In this document: in pieces, positions 40,460 to 49,305 of the stretch
How positions within the stretch are numbered: the first letter of the stretch is position 1
Layout: each line of letters starts with the position of its first letter
Origin: Aculops lycopersici
Lineage: Eukaryota > Arthropoda > Arachnida > Trombidiformes > Eriophyidae
Assembly: GCA_015350385.1 (NCBI GenBank)
Contig: WNKI01000004.1
Location: 1,388,061-1,452,060, forward strand
Direction of reading: 5' to 3'
Length of the DNA: 64,000 nucleotides
Made by a program: the position numbers and the translations under genes
Notes under the pieces: generated by a model
What the model saw: only the letters and a program-made list of their open reading frames with translations
What the model was told of the DNA's origin: nothing
Databases searched by the model: none

Positions 40460-41138
40460 GCTTGATGGTTATTTGTTATGTCTTCTAATTGAAATAGATA
40501 CAAATAAGGAATATGGGGATGATTTTGCTAATATATCACCCTAATTGATAGCTTGTAGAAACTATTAGGAGGATAAATAAGATTAATCAAGTTTAACAAT
40601 ATTTGGATCTGAGGTGATGGTCACCACGATTGTGTGTCTCGTGAAAAGCATGAGAGCAAAGATTCGTACGCACACCGCCGACTTGTCTATGGGCATCTCC
40701 ACACACATTTTACATGCCAATACCGCCGCATGGGCTTTCATGCGTCCGGTCGCTTTGCGCCATCTGCTCTGCGCACACGGCTTGGAGTGCGCCAAATTCA
40801 AATTTGCTGCCATATAGATGAACCGAAGTTTGTCTCAAAATGAGTGGCCATAAATCTCGCGTTTTTCTAAAGTTTACTGTATGTCTTTTGCATATTGAGC
40901 CATTGAAGTTTTACATCAGTGAGAACAATATTTTGAGCCACCTGTTTTGGGACAGGTCTATGGAGTGTTTCAAATAATATGAATGGTAAGCGCGATGAAG
41001 AAAGTTAGCGAATGATAGGATCAGATCAAGATGTAATCTACGCGAACTTTCTTGTAGAATAAAAGTAAACAACTCTATCATGATGTAGACGTCCGCACAT
41101 CGATCTAGTTGTGGGTCTTAATTTAGAATAAAATCAAA
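40460..41138. promoter_or_regulatory. Divergent upstream region of eL15 and ETFRF1
   Basis: About 680 bases between divergent starts, so it holds both promoters. No TATA box is evident. Open frames of 65-75 codons on both strands near 40583-40843 are non-homologous. No RNA gene was found. Confidence 0.5.
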
Positions 41139-41537
41139 ATGATGCTCTCAAAGCTCCAAAGATTTCACTCACCTGTGATATTACAACCAATAGTGAGAGC
41201 TCCAATATTACATATGCACCAAGAGAGTAGCAACAGTAAAATCAGCAGTCATGATAATGGATCCATGAGAAGCGAAGTCAAAGACCTCTATAGAAATCTT
41301 ATACATCTTAGCAAAGAGTGGCCAACAAATCTCAGGCCACAAATCAAGAATGCTTTCATGAAAAACAAAGATGTCACCGATACAGAGGAGATCAAAAAGT
41401 TGATTGCTAGAGGTGAATACATTTGTCGCGAAATTACGGCCACCTACTATCTGCGAAAGTATAGGGCAATGAAAAGGAGATATTACTCTGAGCATAGCGA
41501 CAAGCATTTGCAGGATTTATTTGATAGTTTCAAATAA
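41139..41537 (+). CDS. ETFRF1: LYR-motif protein ETFRF1 (LYRM5)
   Basis: ETFRF1 binds electron-transferring flavoprotein in mitochondria and promotes loss of its FAD, slowing fatty-acid and amino-acid oxidation. The 132-residue protein carries a mitochondrial-type leader of about 40 residues, then the LYR-family core: SEVKDLYRNLIHLSKEWP with Leu-Tyr-Arg, KNKDVTDTEEIKKLIARGEYICREITATYYLRKYRAMKRRYYS. Human ETFRF1 reads KNKDVKNPEKIKELIAQGEF and YFLRKYRAMKQRYY at the same places. The leader is longer than in the human protein (about 90 residues). The ATG at 41139 is followed at once by a second ATG; either may be used. Confidence 0.93.
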   Translation: MMLSKLQRFHSPVILQPIVRAPILHMHQESSNSKISSHDNGSMRSEVKDLYRNLIHLSKEWPTNLRPQIKNAFMKNKDVTDTEEIKKLIARGEYICREITATYYLRKYRAMKRRYYSEHSDKHLQDLFDSFK

Positions 41538-41902
41538 ACTATTCTCCATACATTATACCATCAAGTTGCATATCCGGCCTCAAAGTTCTTCTCTTCATTA
41601 GACGATTTCTCTTTGAAGATCCATCTTTCGAGTCAATCATCATGATAACTTTGTACAAGTTTGATTCATCTTTCGAAGCAAGAGTGAAAAACTGGGTAAT
41701 ACTTATTCGGGATTTCGGGAAAGTCCCGAAATTTCGACCACGCCCCCTTTTCCCGTCCCATTAACATAGAACACCCCTTCGAAGCACGAAGATAGGAAGC
41801 AAAAGAGGCATGTGTTTGTGTTCATATTTGGTGCAGATGTGTCAAGATGGACAAACTTTGCTGACCACTTTCCTTTGTCCCTCTATTTAGATATATCAAA
41901 TC
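41538..41902. promoter_or_regulatory. ETFRF1-TMEM70 intergenic region with a kappa-B-containing hairpin
   Basis: About 365 bases between tandem plus-strand genes. It contains a perfect 9-bp inverted repeat at 41712-41732 and a C-rich stretch just after it. It should hold the ETFRF1 3' UTR and the TMEM70 promoter. Confidence 0.5.
41712..41732. promoter_or_regulatory. 9-bp perfect hairpin containing GGGACTTTCCC (kappa-B-type site)
   Basis: ATTTCGGGA-AAG-TCCCGAAAT. On the minus strand its centre, 41717-41727, reads GGGACTTTCCC, which contains the classical NF-kappa-B decamer. It is located 170 bases upstream of TMEM70. Confidence 0.45.
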
Positions 41903-42502
41903 ATGATACTTAGGTCTATTATATTGAGAACGAGAAAGTGCCCACTGCTAATCAAGCACCAACAATCATTCAGATCTATCTCCACTACCTCATTTTATGG
42001 GAACCATTCGCAAGATGACGGCAGGACCGGCAACCATCACAATAGTAGGCTAATCTATGAAGGAAAGTTAGGTAAACGAGTATTATACCTCAAATCAGTG
42101 TCAATTGTATCATCGTTATGTTTAGCTGGATCCTATAGTTATATTATTAGCAAGAAAGGGTTTTCAGTTGCCCTAGCTGGCGTTGGATTTGCCTTCTGCC
42201 CCTTCCTCCTGTCGCCGATAGTGATTGCTTGGTTTTTCAAGCGTTATGTTACCCACTTGTATTACAACCCTCAAACGGACACATATACTGCCCATCATTA
42301 TGGATTGTTGCTCAATAAGAAACAATGTTCTTTTAAGAAAGAGGACGTCACTAGATCAGATGCGACGAGCATGCTAAATACATTTACAGTTGGCAAAAAG
42401 CCATTTTTTGTGCACGATGAGGATCTCATAGACTTCGAGTCAGTTCAATTATATCGACGTATGGTTGGCCTGGATCAAGTTAAAGATGAAAATATTAAAT
42501 AG
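41903..42502 (+). CDS. TMEM70: Mitochondrial ATP synthase assembly factor TMEM70
   Basis: TMEM70 helps build the c-ring of mitochondrial ATP synthase and parts of complex I. The 199-residue protein has an Arg-rich presequence-like start (MILRSIILRTRKCPLL). It then has the family signature SRLIYEGKLGKRVLYLKSVS (human [20 protein letters not shown]), a two-helix membrane hairpin near 66-112, and the matrix segment KRYVTHLYYNPQTDTYTAHHYG (human [22 protein letters not shown]). The C-terminus is hydrophilic. Length is shorter than human (260), mainly in the presequence and tail. TMEM223 and TMEM186 are relatives, but the DTYTA match favours TMEM70. Confidence 0.88.
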   Translation: MILRSIILRTRKCPLLIKHQQSFRSISTTSFYGNHSQDDGRTGNHHNSRLIYEGKLGKRVLYLKSVSIVSSLCLAGSYSYIISKKGFSVALAGVGFAFCPFLLSPIVIAWFFKRYVTHLYYNPQTDTYTAHHYGLLLNKKQCSFKKEDVTRSDATSMLNTFTVGKKPFFVHDEDLIDFESVQLYRRMVGLDQVKDENIK

Positions 42503-42742
42503 ATGTGATTTAAAATTGTTGCTCGTGGTGTAGCCAGTTGATCTAGAGACTTCTAATGCTCAACTGGTTGTTCCCCCGATCAAGCGTTAGGTTTGGTCCT
42601 CAGGTCAACCCCGGAGGGTCAACTTGAGGTCGCTTCTGCCTAAAACTTGTGGATTAATTTTGGAAGAGGTTATCCTCGGATTGTCATGGTATTAAACAAT
42701 TCGAGTTCTTCTTCTTCCGTAAGGAATTTTTGAAGGCTTTTA
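42503..42742. other. TMEM70 3' region with a tRNA-like segment
   Basis: From about 42524 the sequence GTGGTGTAGCCAGTTGATCT and a following GACTTCTAATG resemble the D-arm side and anticodon loop of a tRNA-Arg(TCT), but no canonical T arm follows. Downstream, GGTCAAC occurs twice within a CCTCA...TGAGG bracket at about 42599-42630. It could be a decayed tRNA-derived element or coincidence. Confidence 0.2.
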
Positions 42743-43090
42743 CTAAGTTGCCAACTCGCTTAACGAGTCCAAGACTAATGGTTGTATTTCATCGTAAAGT
42801 TTCTCTATCTCTCGTGCAACTTGCGCCGCAATGACAGTTAGGTTGCCTGGCTCAAATTTGTCAACGACTAGATCCATTGTTTCTGTGTACTCTTTTCTGA
42901 TATGAATAAGTTTGTTCACGAGTTCACATAAATTTATTGCCTCTATTGCTTCTTTGTCCTCAAGTTTATCCTTGGATTCATTGTAATGCCTGATTACTCG
43001 CTGGCAACAATGAATTGTTGACTGAGCCCTATCAAGTTTACTACATAATCGATGATTCTCCAACTTGAGGATTAGTTTTTGAAGATCCAT
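42743..43090 (-). CDS. Small helical coiled-coil protein of unknown function
   Basis: A 115-residue protein I cannot place. It is wholly helical-looking, with heptad-like leucines, two adjacent Cys near 28-29, and no signal peptide or membrane segment. Its size and character would suit a small subunit of a multi-protein complex (Mediator, kinetochore and BLOC types all contain such proteins), but no family motif supports any one. The start codon is a single ATG, and the gene is divergent from PIWI copy 2 with about 370 bases between the starts. Confidence 0.6.
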   Translation of the reverse strand: MDLQKLILKLENHRLCSKLDRAQSTIHCCQRVIRHYNESKDKLEDKEAIEAINLCELVNKLIHIRKEYTETMDLVVDKFEPGNLTVIAAQVAREIEKLYDEIQPLVLDSLSELAT

Positions 43091-43459
43091 GGAGTGGTGG
43101 ACAATTATTTAGTGATGTGTAATAAGTTGTAATGATGGTGAAATTGAAGAGAAATTGATTTCTTTTGAGTTGGTATCCAACAATACAAGGAAACAATGCA
43201 CTGGTATTTCAGTGAAATTATTTCATGCCACCACACACGCGCTGACCACGAGCAGGGAACTCTGTAAGTTACAGACTGTAACCACCTGATGCGCGCATAG
43301 TTCATCTGCACCAAGTTTACTAGCTTATTAATTGATGGGGGCTAACAAATCGATTAACACTAGACATCTTGAATTTGAATGTGGAAGCTTTATCAATCGA
43401 ACAACTAAACTATTAATCCACAAAGTTAACAAAACTTCAACTTAGAACAAACTGTAAAT
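43091..43459. promoter_or_regulatory. Divergent promoter region of PIWI copy 2 and the small coiled-coil gene
   Basis: Contains the palindrome ATGCGCGCAT at 43289-43298, related to the GCGCATGCGC words upstream of TAF1 and cuticle gene 2. No TATA box is near either start. Confidence 0.45.
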
Positions 43460-46078
43460 ATGAGCTATCAAGGAAGAGGTCGAGGTTTGACCCATGAGGC
43501 CATGGAGGTGGACAGAGATAGTGACGAGGGAGTACCATCCGACATTTTAGAACCACTTCGATCTGCAATGATTCGAGAACGCCGATTGGCTCGACTTGGC
43601 AAGACTTCAACAAGCGAGAGCAGCAGCACCAGTCCCAATGGAAGCGGAAGCGGAAGTAGTGACGAGAGCACTGTGAGGATTGTCAGAGGTCGAGCCGGAT
43701 ATAGAAATTCGGAGCTCGTTACCATTCCTGACACTTGTCAAGGCGTCAAGGCAACATTGGAGAAGACTAGCACCCAAATAGATATTTTCGCCAACTTTGT
43801 CCGAGTTATACCCATGGCCGATAAAAGTATCTATCAATATAGATTTGACTGCGAGCCACAGATTGACTCCACGGTCTTGAGGCGAGTTATTATGGCTGAA
43901 GCATTCAAGGATATACTCGGAGTTGGTTATACCTTTGATGGAGTGTCAGATGCCAGGAGTACTTCCAATACAAACGACAAGGTTACAGTTAAGATGGTTC
44001 CACACCCAAACAAAAACGGCACTGTTATAACCGCCAAACTCAAGCTAGTGGGCAGAGTTAATTGGTCGTCATTTGAGATGATGCGCTTGTACAATATGCA
44101 CGCCAAAGATTTGCTCCGAGCACTAGGTTACTATCCTATTGGTAATTTTGGTGCCTTTGTTAACCCAGAAATAACCTACCCAGTGGGCAATCAAAATGAT
44201 CTGGCCATGATTAGAGGATTTAAGTGCGCAGTTTCACCCCATGTTAATGACAATATTCTTATGCAATTAGAGCCGGTCCATAAAGTAATGCAAATCAATA
44301 ATGTACTCGACATTATGTATCAAATCAGATCTCGAGCTAGGTCAAATTTCCAACAAGGTGTTAAGACCGAACTAATCGGCAAGCTAGTTGTTACTGGATA
44401 CGTTAAGAGGGTCTACAAGATTGAGGATGTCAACTTTGACATGACCCCAATGTCCACCTTCCCCGACACAAAGAAGGGAGTTGATGTTAGCTATTTTGAC
44501 TACTATGTTGCTAGATATGGAGTTACCATAAAGGATAAGAGGCAGCCACTACTATTGGCCACGCCAAATAACAAGAGAAAAACTCGAGGTGACGAAGAAA
44601 AGGATCGAGACATCTTCCTGGTGCCCGAATTATGTAACATTGCAGGCCTCACGGATCAACAGCGAACCGATGGTAAGGTTAAAATTGATATGATTAGAGC
44701 ATCGCAAGTTTCGCCCCAGCAAAAGGTTGAGGCTGAATTGGACTTTTTGATGCGAGTCACTCACCGGAAGGCATGTGTAGAGAAGCTCGAACAATGGGGA
44801 TACACTTACGATTCGGAACCGGTTAAAATTAAAGCTCGAGTTTTGGGCTTAGAGCGTATCTGTTTAGGTAGCTCAGTTAATAAGGACTCGACACTTTGGC
44901 CCTTGATTGATGCTCAAGGTAGCTTCGATGGCGTCATGTTGCGCGATCGACTAGCCATATCGCCAAAGTTCGAAAACATGGCTATTCTAATACCTAGACC
45001 GCTGGCTGATTGTCAAGAGGAAATCATGAACAAGCTTAGGATTGGCTTCTCTAAGATTGGCTTAGCACCAAGTAATGTAAAGGTGGTAAAGATGATCGAT
45101 GGTGACTCGCCATACAACTATGTCAATTACCTAAAACAATTGCCAGCTGGAGTTACCGCCGCCTTGATATTATTTCCCACTCAAAATAAGGAAAAGTATG
45201 ATGCTGTCAAGAAGATTGCCGCTTGCGAGCTAGGTATGATTACGCAATGTATGCTAGGTAAGCTCCTTATGGATCCTAGGAAGTCAAGCGGAGCGGCAGT
45301 TAAGATTGGAATACAAGTTGCCGCCAAGATCGGCGGGGAGCCTTGGTTTCTGAGAATACCAATTCCTAACAGTATGGTTTGTGGATATGATACCTACCAC
45401 GACACGACCAATCGGGGCCGCTCATTTGGCGCCTTTGTGGCCTCGATGAACGACAAGTTTTCGAAGTGGTTTTCAAGGGCCGATATGCACGATCGGCTGG
45501 CGGAACTAACCTCACATTTGACTGACAACCTGATGGCTGCCATCAAAAGATATAGGGAAATACATTACAAGTACCCGGATAGAGTGTTCATTTATCGCGA
45601 TGGAGTGAGCGACGGTGAATTGGAACATGTCGCCAAGGTAGAGGTTGTTCAAATGCGAGAGGCATTAAGAAATTTTGATTTACCTATCAAGCTAACAGTC
45701 ATTGTCGTCAACAAGAGAGTTGGATCTAGATTCTATCACAAGGTAGGACCGAACAAGTTTGTCAATTGTCCTCCTGGAACTGTAGTCGACGATGTTGTAA
45801 CCCGAAGAGGTAGATTCGACTTTTATGTGATAAGTCAAAGCACTAGGGCAGGTACCGTGGCACCGACTTACTATAACATTGTTCACGATGAATCTGGTCT
45901 ACAGGCGGCTCGTCATCAAGCAATGGCCTACAAATTTTGCTTCCTGTACTATAATTGGACCGGTTCAGTGAGAGTTCCAGCTCCCTGTCAGTATGCTCAT
46001 AAGTTAGCCCATCTTTGCGGCGAGCACCTGCACAGTGTTCCTGTGGATAATTTGGACAATCGTTTACATTTCTTGTAA
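43460..46078 (+). CDS. PIWI: PIWI-clade Argonaute, copy 2
   Basis: An 872-residue PIWI protein and close paralog of the gene at 11319-13889. From about residue 85 the two align without gaps at a constant offset of 16 residues; divergence is concentrated in the N-terminal 80 residues. It has a GRGRG Tudor-binding-type motif at residues 5-9 and a second RGRAG near 76-80. PAZ, MID and PIWI domains are complete. By the offset the slicer tetrad is D644, E682, D714 and H847, all present, and the MID pocket Tyr, Lys and Gln are conserved. The Ser/Gly-rich segment at 49-70 is absent from copy 1. Single exon. Both copies look functional, so they may be specialised partners in piRNA biogenesis. Confidence 0.95.
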   Translation: MSYQGRGRGLTHEAMEVDRDSDEGVPSDILEPLRSAMIRERRLARLGKTSTSESSSTSPNGSGSGSSDESTVRIVRGRAGYRNSELVTIPDTCQGVKATLEKTSTQIDIFANFVRVIPMADKSIYQYRFDCEPQIDSTVLRRVIMAEAFKDILGVGYTFDGVSDARSTSNTNDKVTVKMVPHPNKNGTVITAKLKLVGRVNWSSFEMMRLYNMHAKDLLRALGYYPIGNFGAFVNPEITYPVGNQNDLAMIRGFKCAVSPHVNDNILMQLEPVHKVMQINNVLDIMYQIRSRARSNFQQGVKTELIGKLVVTGYVKRVYKIEDVNFDMTPMSTFPDTKKGVDVSYFDYYVARYGVTIKDKRQPLLLATPNNKRKTRGDEEKDRDIFLVPELCNIAGLTDQQRTDGKVKIDMIRASQVSPQQKVEAELDFLMRVTHRKACVEKLEQWGYTYDSEPVKIKARVLGLERICLGSSVNKDSTLWPLIDAQGSFDGVMLRDRLAISPKFENMAILIPRPLADCQEEIMNKLRIGFSKIGLAPSNVKVVKMIDGDSPYNYVNYLKQLPAGVTAALILFPTQNKEKYDAVKKIAACELGMITQCMLGKLLMDPRKSSGAAVKIGIQVAAKIGGEPWFLRIPIPNSMVCGYDTYHDTTNRGRSFGAFVASMNDKFSKWFSRADMHDRLAELTSHLTDNLMAAIKRYREIHYKYPDRVFIYRDGVSDGELEHVAKVEVVQMREALRNFDLPIKLTVIVVNKRVGSRFYHKVGPNKFVNCPPGTVVDDVVTRRGRFDFYVISQSTRAGTVAPTYYNIVHDESGLQAARHQAMAYKFCFLYYNWTGSVRVPAPCQYAHKLAHLCGEHLHSVPVDNLDNRLHFL

Positions 46079-46132
46079 TTCGAATAGGTGACTGCATATC
46101 TAAATTATACCATCTAAACCGATCGTTAAAAC

Positions 46133-46138
46133 AATAAA
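46133..46138 (+). terminator. Poly(A) signal of PIWI copy 2
   Basis: AATAAA in an ACAATAAATAAATC context 54 bases after the stop codon. Confidence 0.6.
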
Positions 46139-46287
46139 TAAATCGATTGAGACTTCTTTCGAATAATCTTGATCACAAAACAACAAACTAGAACAACACC
46201 TGTTCAGTTCACTAGTGTCTAACGAGTTTATTGATAACTTGACTCAAATCCTTTGCAATAAATTCTAGTAACCAGCTCCTTCATTCT

Positions 46288-46578
46288 CTAGGTTCTTACT
46301 TGCCAAGCCAACTCGCGTTCATGACGAAAATGATCCACGTCATGCTTCCTCTTGGCAGCCCAGAGTTGCTTGTTCTCTGGACTTAACAATTTCTTGTCCA
46401 ATTTCCAGTATAATGGGAACACAACAAACAATGCGGCATAGGTGAAATATCTTATATGCCAGCATTCATGCCAATAATGTCTGTAGGGAAACTGAGATAG
46501 TTTTGCGGAGATGGTATATGGGTATACCATTGGTTCGCCCTGAGGACGAAAGAGGATTCCCTCTAGAAATCCCTTCAT
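46288..46578 (-). CDS. Small single-pass, probably mitochondrial membrane protein
   Basis: I start this at the ATG at 46578, giving 96 residues; the frame is open 14 codons further up but only from a TTG. The N-terminal half is rich in Tyr, His and Trp (PYRHYWHECWHIRYFTYAAL), followed by a hydrophobic segment near 50-62 and a charged helical tail (LSPENKQLWAAKRKHDVDHFRHE). That layout is typical of small accessory subunits of respiratory complexes in the inner membrane, and I think a mitochondrial role is likely, but I cannot assign a subunit. It is divergent from N-myristoyltransferase. Confidence 0.6.
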   Translation of the reverse strand: MKGFLEGILFRPQGEPMVYPYTISAKLSQFPYRHYWHECWHIRYFTYAALFVVFPLYWKLDKKLLSPENKQLWAAKRKHDVDHFRHERELAWQVRT

Positions 46579-47134
46579 GTTGACTTGAATTATTTGGATA
46601 TATTGATTCGACAATATCAATAATCGAATGTGAGATAAGATATTAATAATGCGAGTGTGGTATCAGTAAATCCAGAGGTCAATGTTTTTCTCCAAAACCA
46701 TCTCTATGGTTCAACTCTCACCTTGGCTCTTTTTCTCATTGCATTATTTTTCTTCTCTGCCTTCCCCTACTAAATAGTGCGCATTCTCCAACTAAACCCT
46801 GAGCTTATTGAGGTATACTTCTTTCCCCCAGCACGCCTGCGCAGCCGCACGGGCGGTAAAAACAAAGTGTCAATGTGCGTGAGTTCTCATCGCACACGAT
46901 GAAAGCGAGACTGTCGTGCACAAAGATCGCCCCAAAATTATTATCCAGTCGCGAACCACGAATGTTGGCCCTCGATCATGGGAGCCTATCAATAAATATA
47001 TTTTAGCTATTGTTAACTTAAAACCTGGGTTCAGTAGAACTCAATTCGATCCAGTAGATTGGCCAGCAACTATTTCATACCATCTGTTGGAACTATTATA
47101 GAACTATATAAATAGAAATCCAAAATCAGTCCGG
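46579..47134. promoter_or_regulatory. Divergent upstream region of the small membrane protein and NMT
   Basis: About 555 bases, with a GC-rich patch near 46830-46860 (GCCTGCGCAGCCGC). A TATATAAATA element at 47105-47114 lies only 20 bases before the NMT ATG, too close to be its TATA box unless translation starts at a later ATG. Confidence 0.45.
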
Positions 47135-48316
47135 ATGTTTCCAATAGACAAGAAGTATCAATTTTGGGAGACGCAACCTGTTCCTGGTTTCCTCGAGCAA
47201 CCAGAACGAAGTGAACCCATAGAACCAGATAAGAGTCCCGTTCAAGTCAGACAAGAGCCTTACAATTTACCCGAAGGCTTTGTTTGGGATACATTGGAGA
47301 TAGGCAACGATGTTGTGCTTAAAGAGTTGTACACTTTACTCAACGAAAATTATGTCGAGGACGAAGACAGTATGTTTAGATTTGACTATTCACCACAATT
47401 CCTAAGATGGGCCCTGCAACCACCCGGCTGGCGTCAGGAGTGGCATTGTGGAGTTAGGGTACAGAAATCCAAGAAGTTAGTTGGATTCATTGGAGCCACA
47501 CCGGCCGAGATCAAGATCAATGCCTGCAATCAGAGGAAGGTTGTCAAGATGGTAGAAATTAATTTCCTATGTGTCCACAAGAAACTTAGATGCAAACGAA
47601 TGACACCTGTACTTATTAGAGAAATAACTAGGCGTGTTAATCTAGTGGGCATATTTCAAGCCATATTCACCGCGGGAGTTGTACTACCCAAACCAGTCTC
47701 AAGATGTAGATATTATCACCGTTCATTGAATCCAAAAAAGTTGATTGAAGTTAAATTCTCGAGCCTAACTAAGAATATGACCATGAAAAGAGCTTTGCGC
47801 TTATACAATCTACCCGAGGAGCCAAAGTTGCAGGGTTTCAAGGAGTGCACCAAAGAGCATGTACCTCAAATATACGAATTATTGACAACATATCTGGACA
47901 AATTTGATCTGACACCGAAGTTCTCACAGGAGGAGATCGAACATTGGTTCTTACCACAAGAGGATGTGATCAATAGCTATGTTGTAGAGCGCGATGGAAA
48001 AGTTTTGGCATTTGCTAGCTTCTATACACTACCATCAACTGTAATAAGTCATCCAACTCATGATAGCATCAAAGCAGCGTATTCCTTTTACAATTATGCC
48101 AGCGACTCAATTAGTCTGATTGAATTGATTCGCGATGCTCTCATAATGGCGAAGAAAATGGATTATGACGTGTTCAATGCACTAGATCTCATGGAGAACA
48201 AGAAATTCCTAGAGGAGTTGAAATTTGGCGTCGGTGATGGTGATCTACAGTATTATTTATACAATTGGAAATGTCCAGACTTTCAACCAGAGCAAATTGG
48301 TTTGGTTTTACAATGA
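47135..48316 (+). CDS. NMT1: Glycylpeptide N-tetradecanoyltransferase (N-myristoyltransferase)
   Basis: Transfers myristate from myristoyl-CoA to N-terminal glycines of cytosolic proteins. The 393 residues are the full catalytic core: YQFWETQPVP at the N-terminus, LYTLLNENYVEDEDSMFRFDYSPQFLRWALQPPGW, then EINFLCVHKKLRCKRMTPVLIREITRRVNL, the acyl-CoA and oxyanion region. RCRYYHRSLNPKKLIEVKFS and FNALDLMENKKFLEELKFGVGDGDLQYYLYNW follow. The chain ends GLVLQ, so the catalytic C-terminal carboxylate is in place. The Lys-rich N-terminal extension of the animal enzymes (human NMT1 is 496 residues), which aids ribosome binding, is missing or lies on an unseen exon. Confidence 0.96.
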   Translation: MFPIDKKYQFWETQPVPGFLEQPERSEPIEPDKSPVQVRQEPYNLPEGFVWDTLEIGNDVVLKELYTLLNENYVEDEDSMFRFDYSPQFLRWALQPPGWRQEWHCGVRVQKSKKLVGFIGATPAEIKINACNQRKVVKMVEINFLCVHKKLRCKRMTPVLIREITRRVNLVGIFQAIFTAGVVLPKPVSRCRYYHRSLNPKKLIEVKFSSLTKNMTMKRALRLYNLPEEPKLQGFKECTKEHVPQIYELLTTYLDKFDLTPKFSQEEIEHWFLPQEDVINSYVVERDGKVLAFASFYTLPSTVISHPTHDSIKAAYSFYNYASDSISLIELIRDALIMAKKMDYDVFNALDLMENKKFLEELKFGVGDGDLQYYLYNWKCPDFQPEQIGLVLQ

Positions 48317-48332
48317 TGATGTGTGTGGTGAC

Positions 48333-48338
48333 AATAAA
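48333..48338 (+). terminator. Poly(A) signal of NMT
   Basis: AATAAA 17 bases after the stop codon, implying a short 3' UTR. Confidence 0.55.
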
Positions 48339-49305
48339 TATAAATTATTGCAGTATCATTGGTAGTTAAATCTCTAACTAATTTGATGAAATAATTTGCA
48401 TATGTATATCGATTTATCGATCTAAATACTCAACTTGACTTCGCAACAGCTCAGCGGCAGAAAGGTGTCTTAAAATTGCTTGACCAAATAAATGGCCAGA
48501 GTGCGCTAGTGATGCAGAAGGGTGATATAAAATTTAAGCGAATTTTCAATGGGTGAGATTCTCGCGAAATTGATTCAATCTGTTAGTAATATTGGGACAT
48601 CAAATGCAGCAGCGCAGTGGGATACCATACAAAAGTCGCATGTAACCTGCGCACAAGAAAATCAGAGCCTTAGTTTGAAAATAAAAAATATTCGAAGGTA
48701 ACTTGTAATCCCCCAGTTACTTACCGTGGTACTATTACCACCTCTAGTAACTTATTATCATCACTTAATTAATGTACCCACACTCGTGTAGTAAATCATT
48801 AGCATCAACGATGCTATGCAGTTGTTTTTATCGTTAGAAACTATTTTATTTCTTAAAGAACTTTGCATTTAGGTACTGAACTCAAATTATTACTTAATTT
48901 TTACTCAAAGTTCGATATCAACCAATATCTATCATCATTACAAAGGGTAGACTTGAAATTTTTATTACTCGTACAATAAGAATTAACTAGACTCATATTC
49001 GGACAACACTCTCTGAGAAGGGACACTCAAGGTTGAATAGGAGATTGATGGACTCACTTCACACTGACCACCGACCGGCAACAAATGCACCTGATCACAT
49101 ACATCTTTTTATCGACATAAAATAATCTAATCACAAATAATTCTTTATTACCTGAAAGAATAACTCGTAGGATAGATCCCCAATAATAAGAATAATCATC
49201 ATCATCATATAAATAATAATAAGTTGGACAACAACTTAGTATAGTAACAGAAGAGGATCGAGATCAACCAACAACCACGGCATAACCGCCCTCCAAGTAG
49301 TTGAT
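48339..49305. promoter_or_regulatory. A/T-rich upstream region of pygopus
   Basis: Nearly 1 kb of A/T-rich sequence with no supported frame. Includes a TATCGATTTATCGATC word near 48407-48422 that resembles half of a fly DRE (TATCGATA) repeated twice. The last part is probably pygopus 5' UTR. Confidence 0.45.

Noticed and set aside
46579..46620. Upstream extension of the small membrane protein
   Set aside because: Begins at TTG; the first ATG is at 46578.
47105..47114. TATATAAATA as the TATA box of NMT
   Set aside because: Only 20 bases before the ATG, so transcription would start at or after the start codon; the conserved NMT N-terminus begins shortly after, leaving no later ATG that would keep it.
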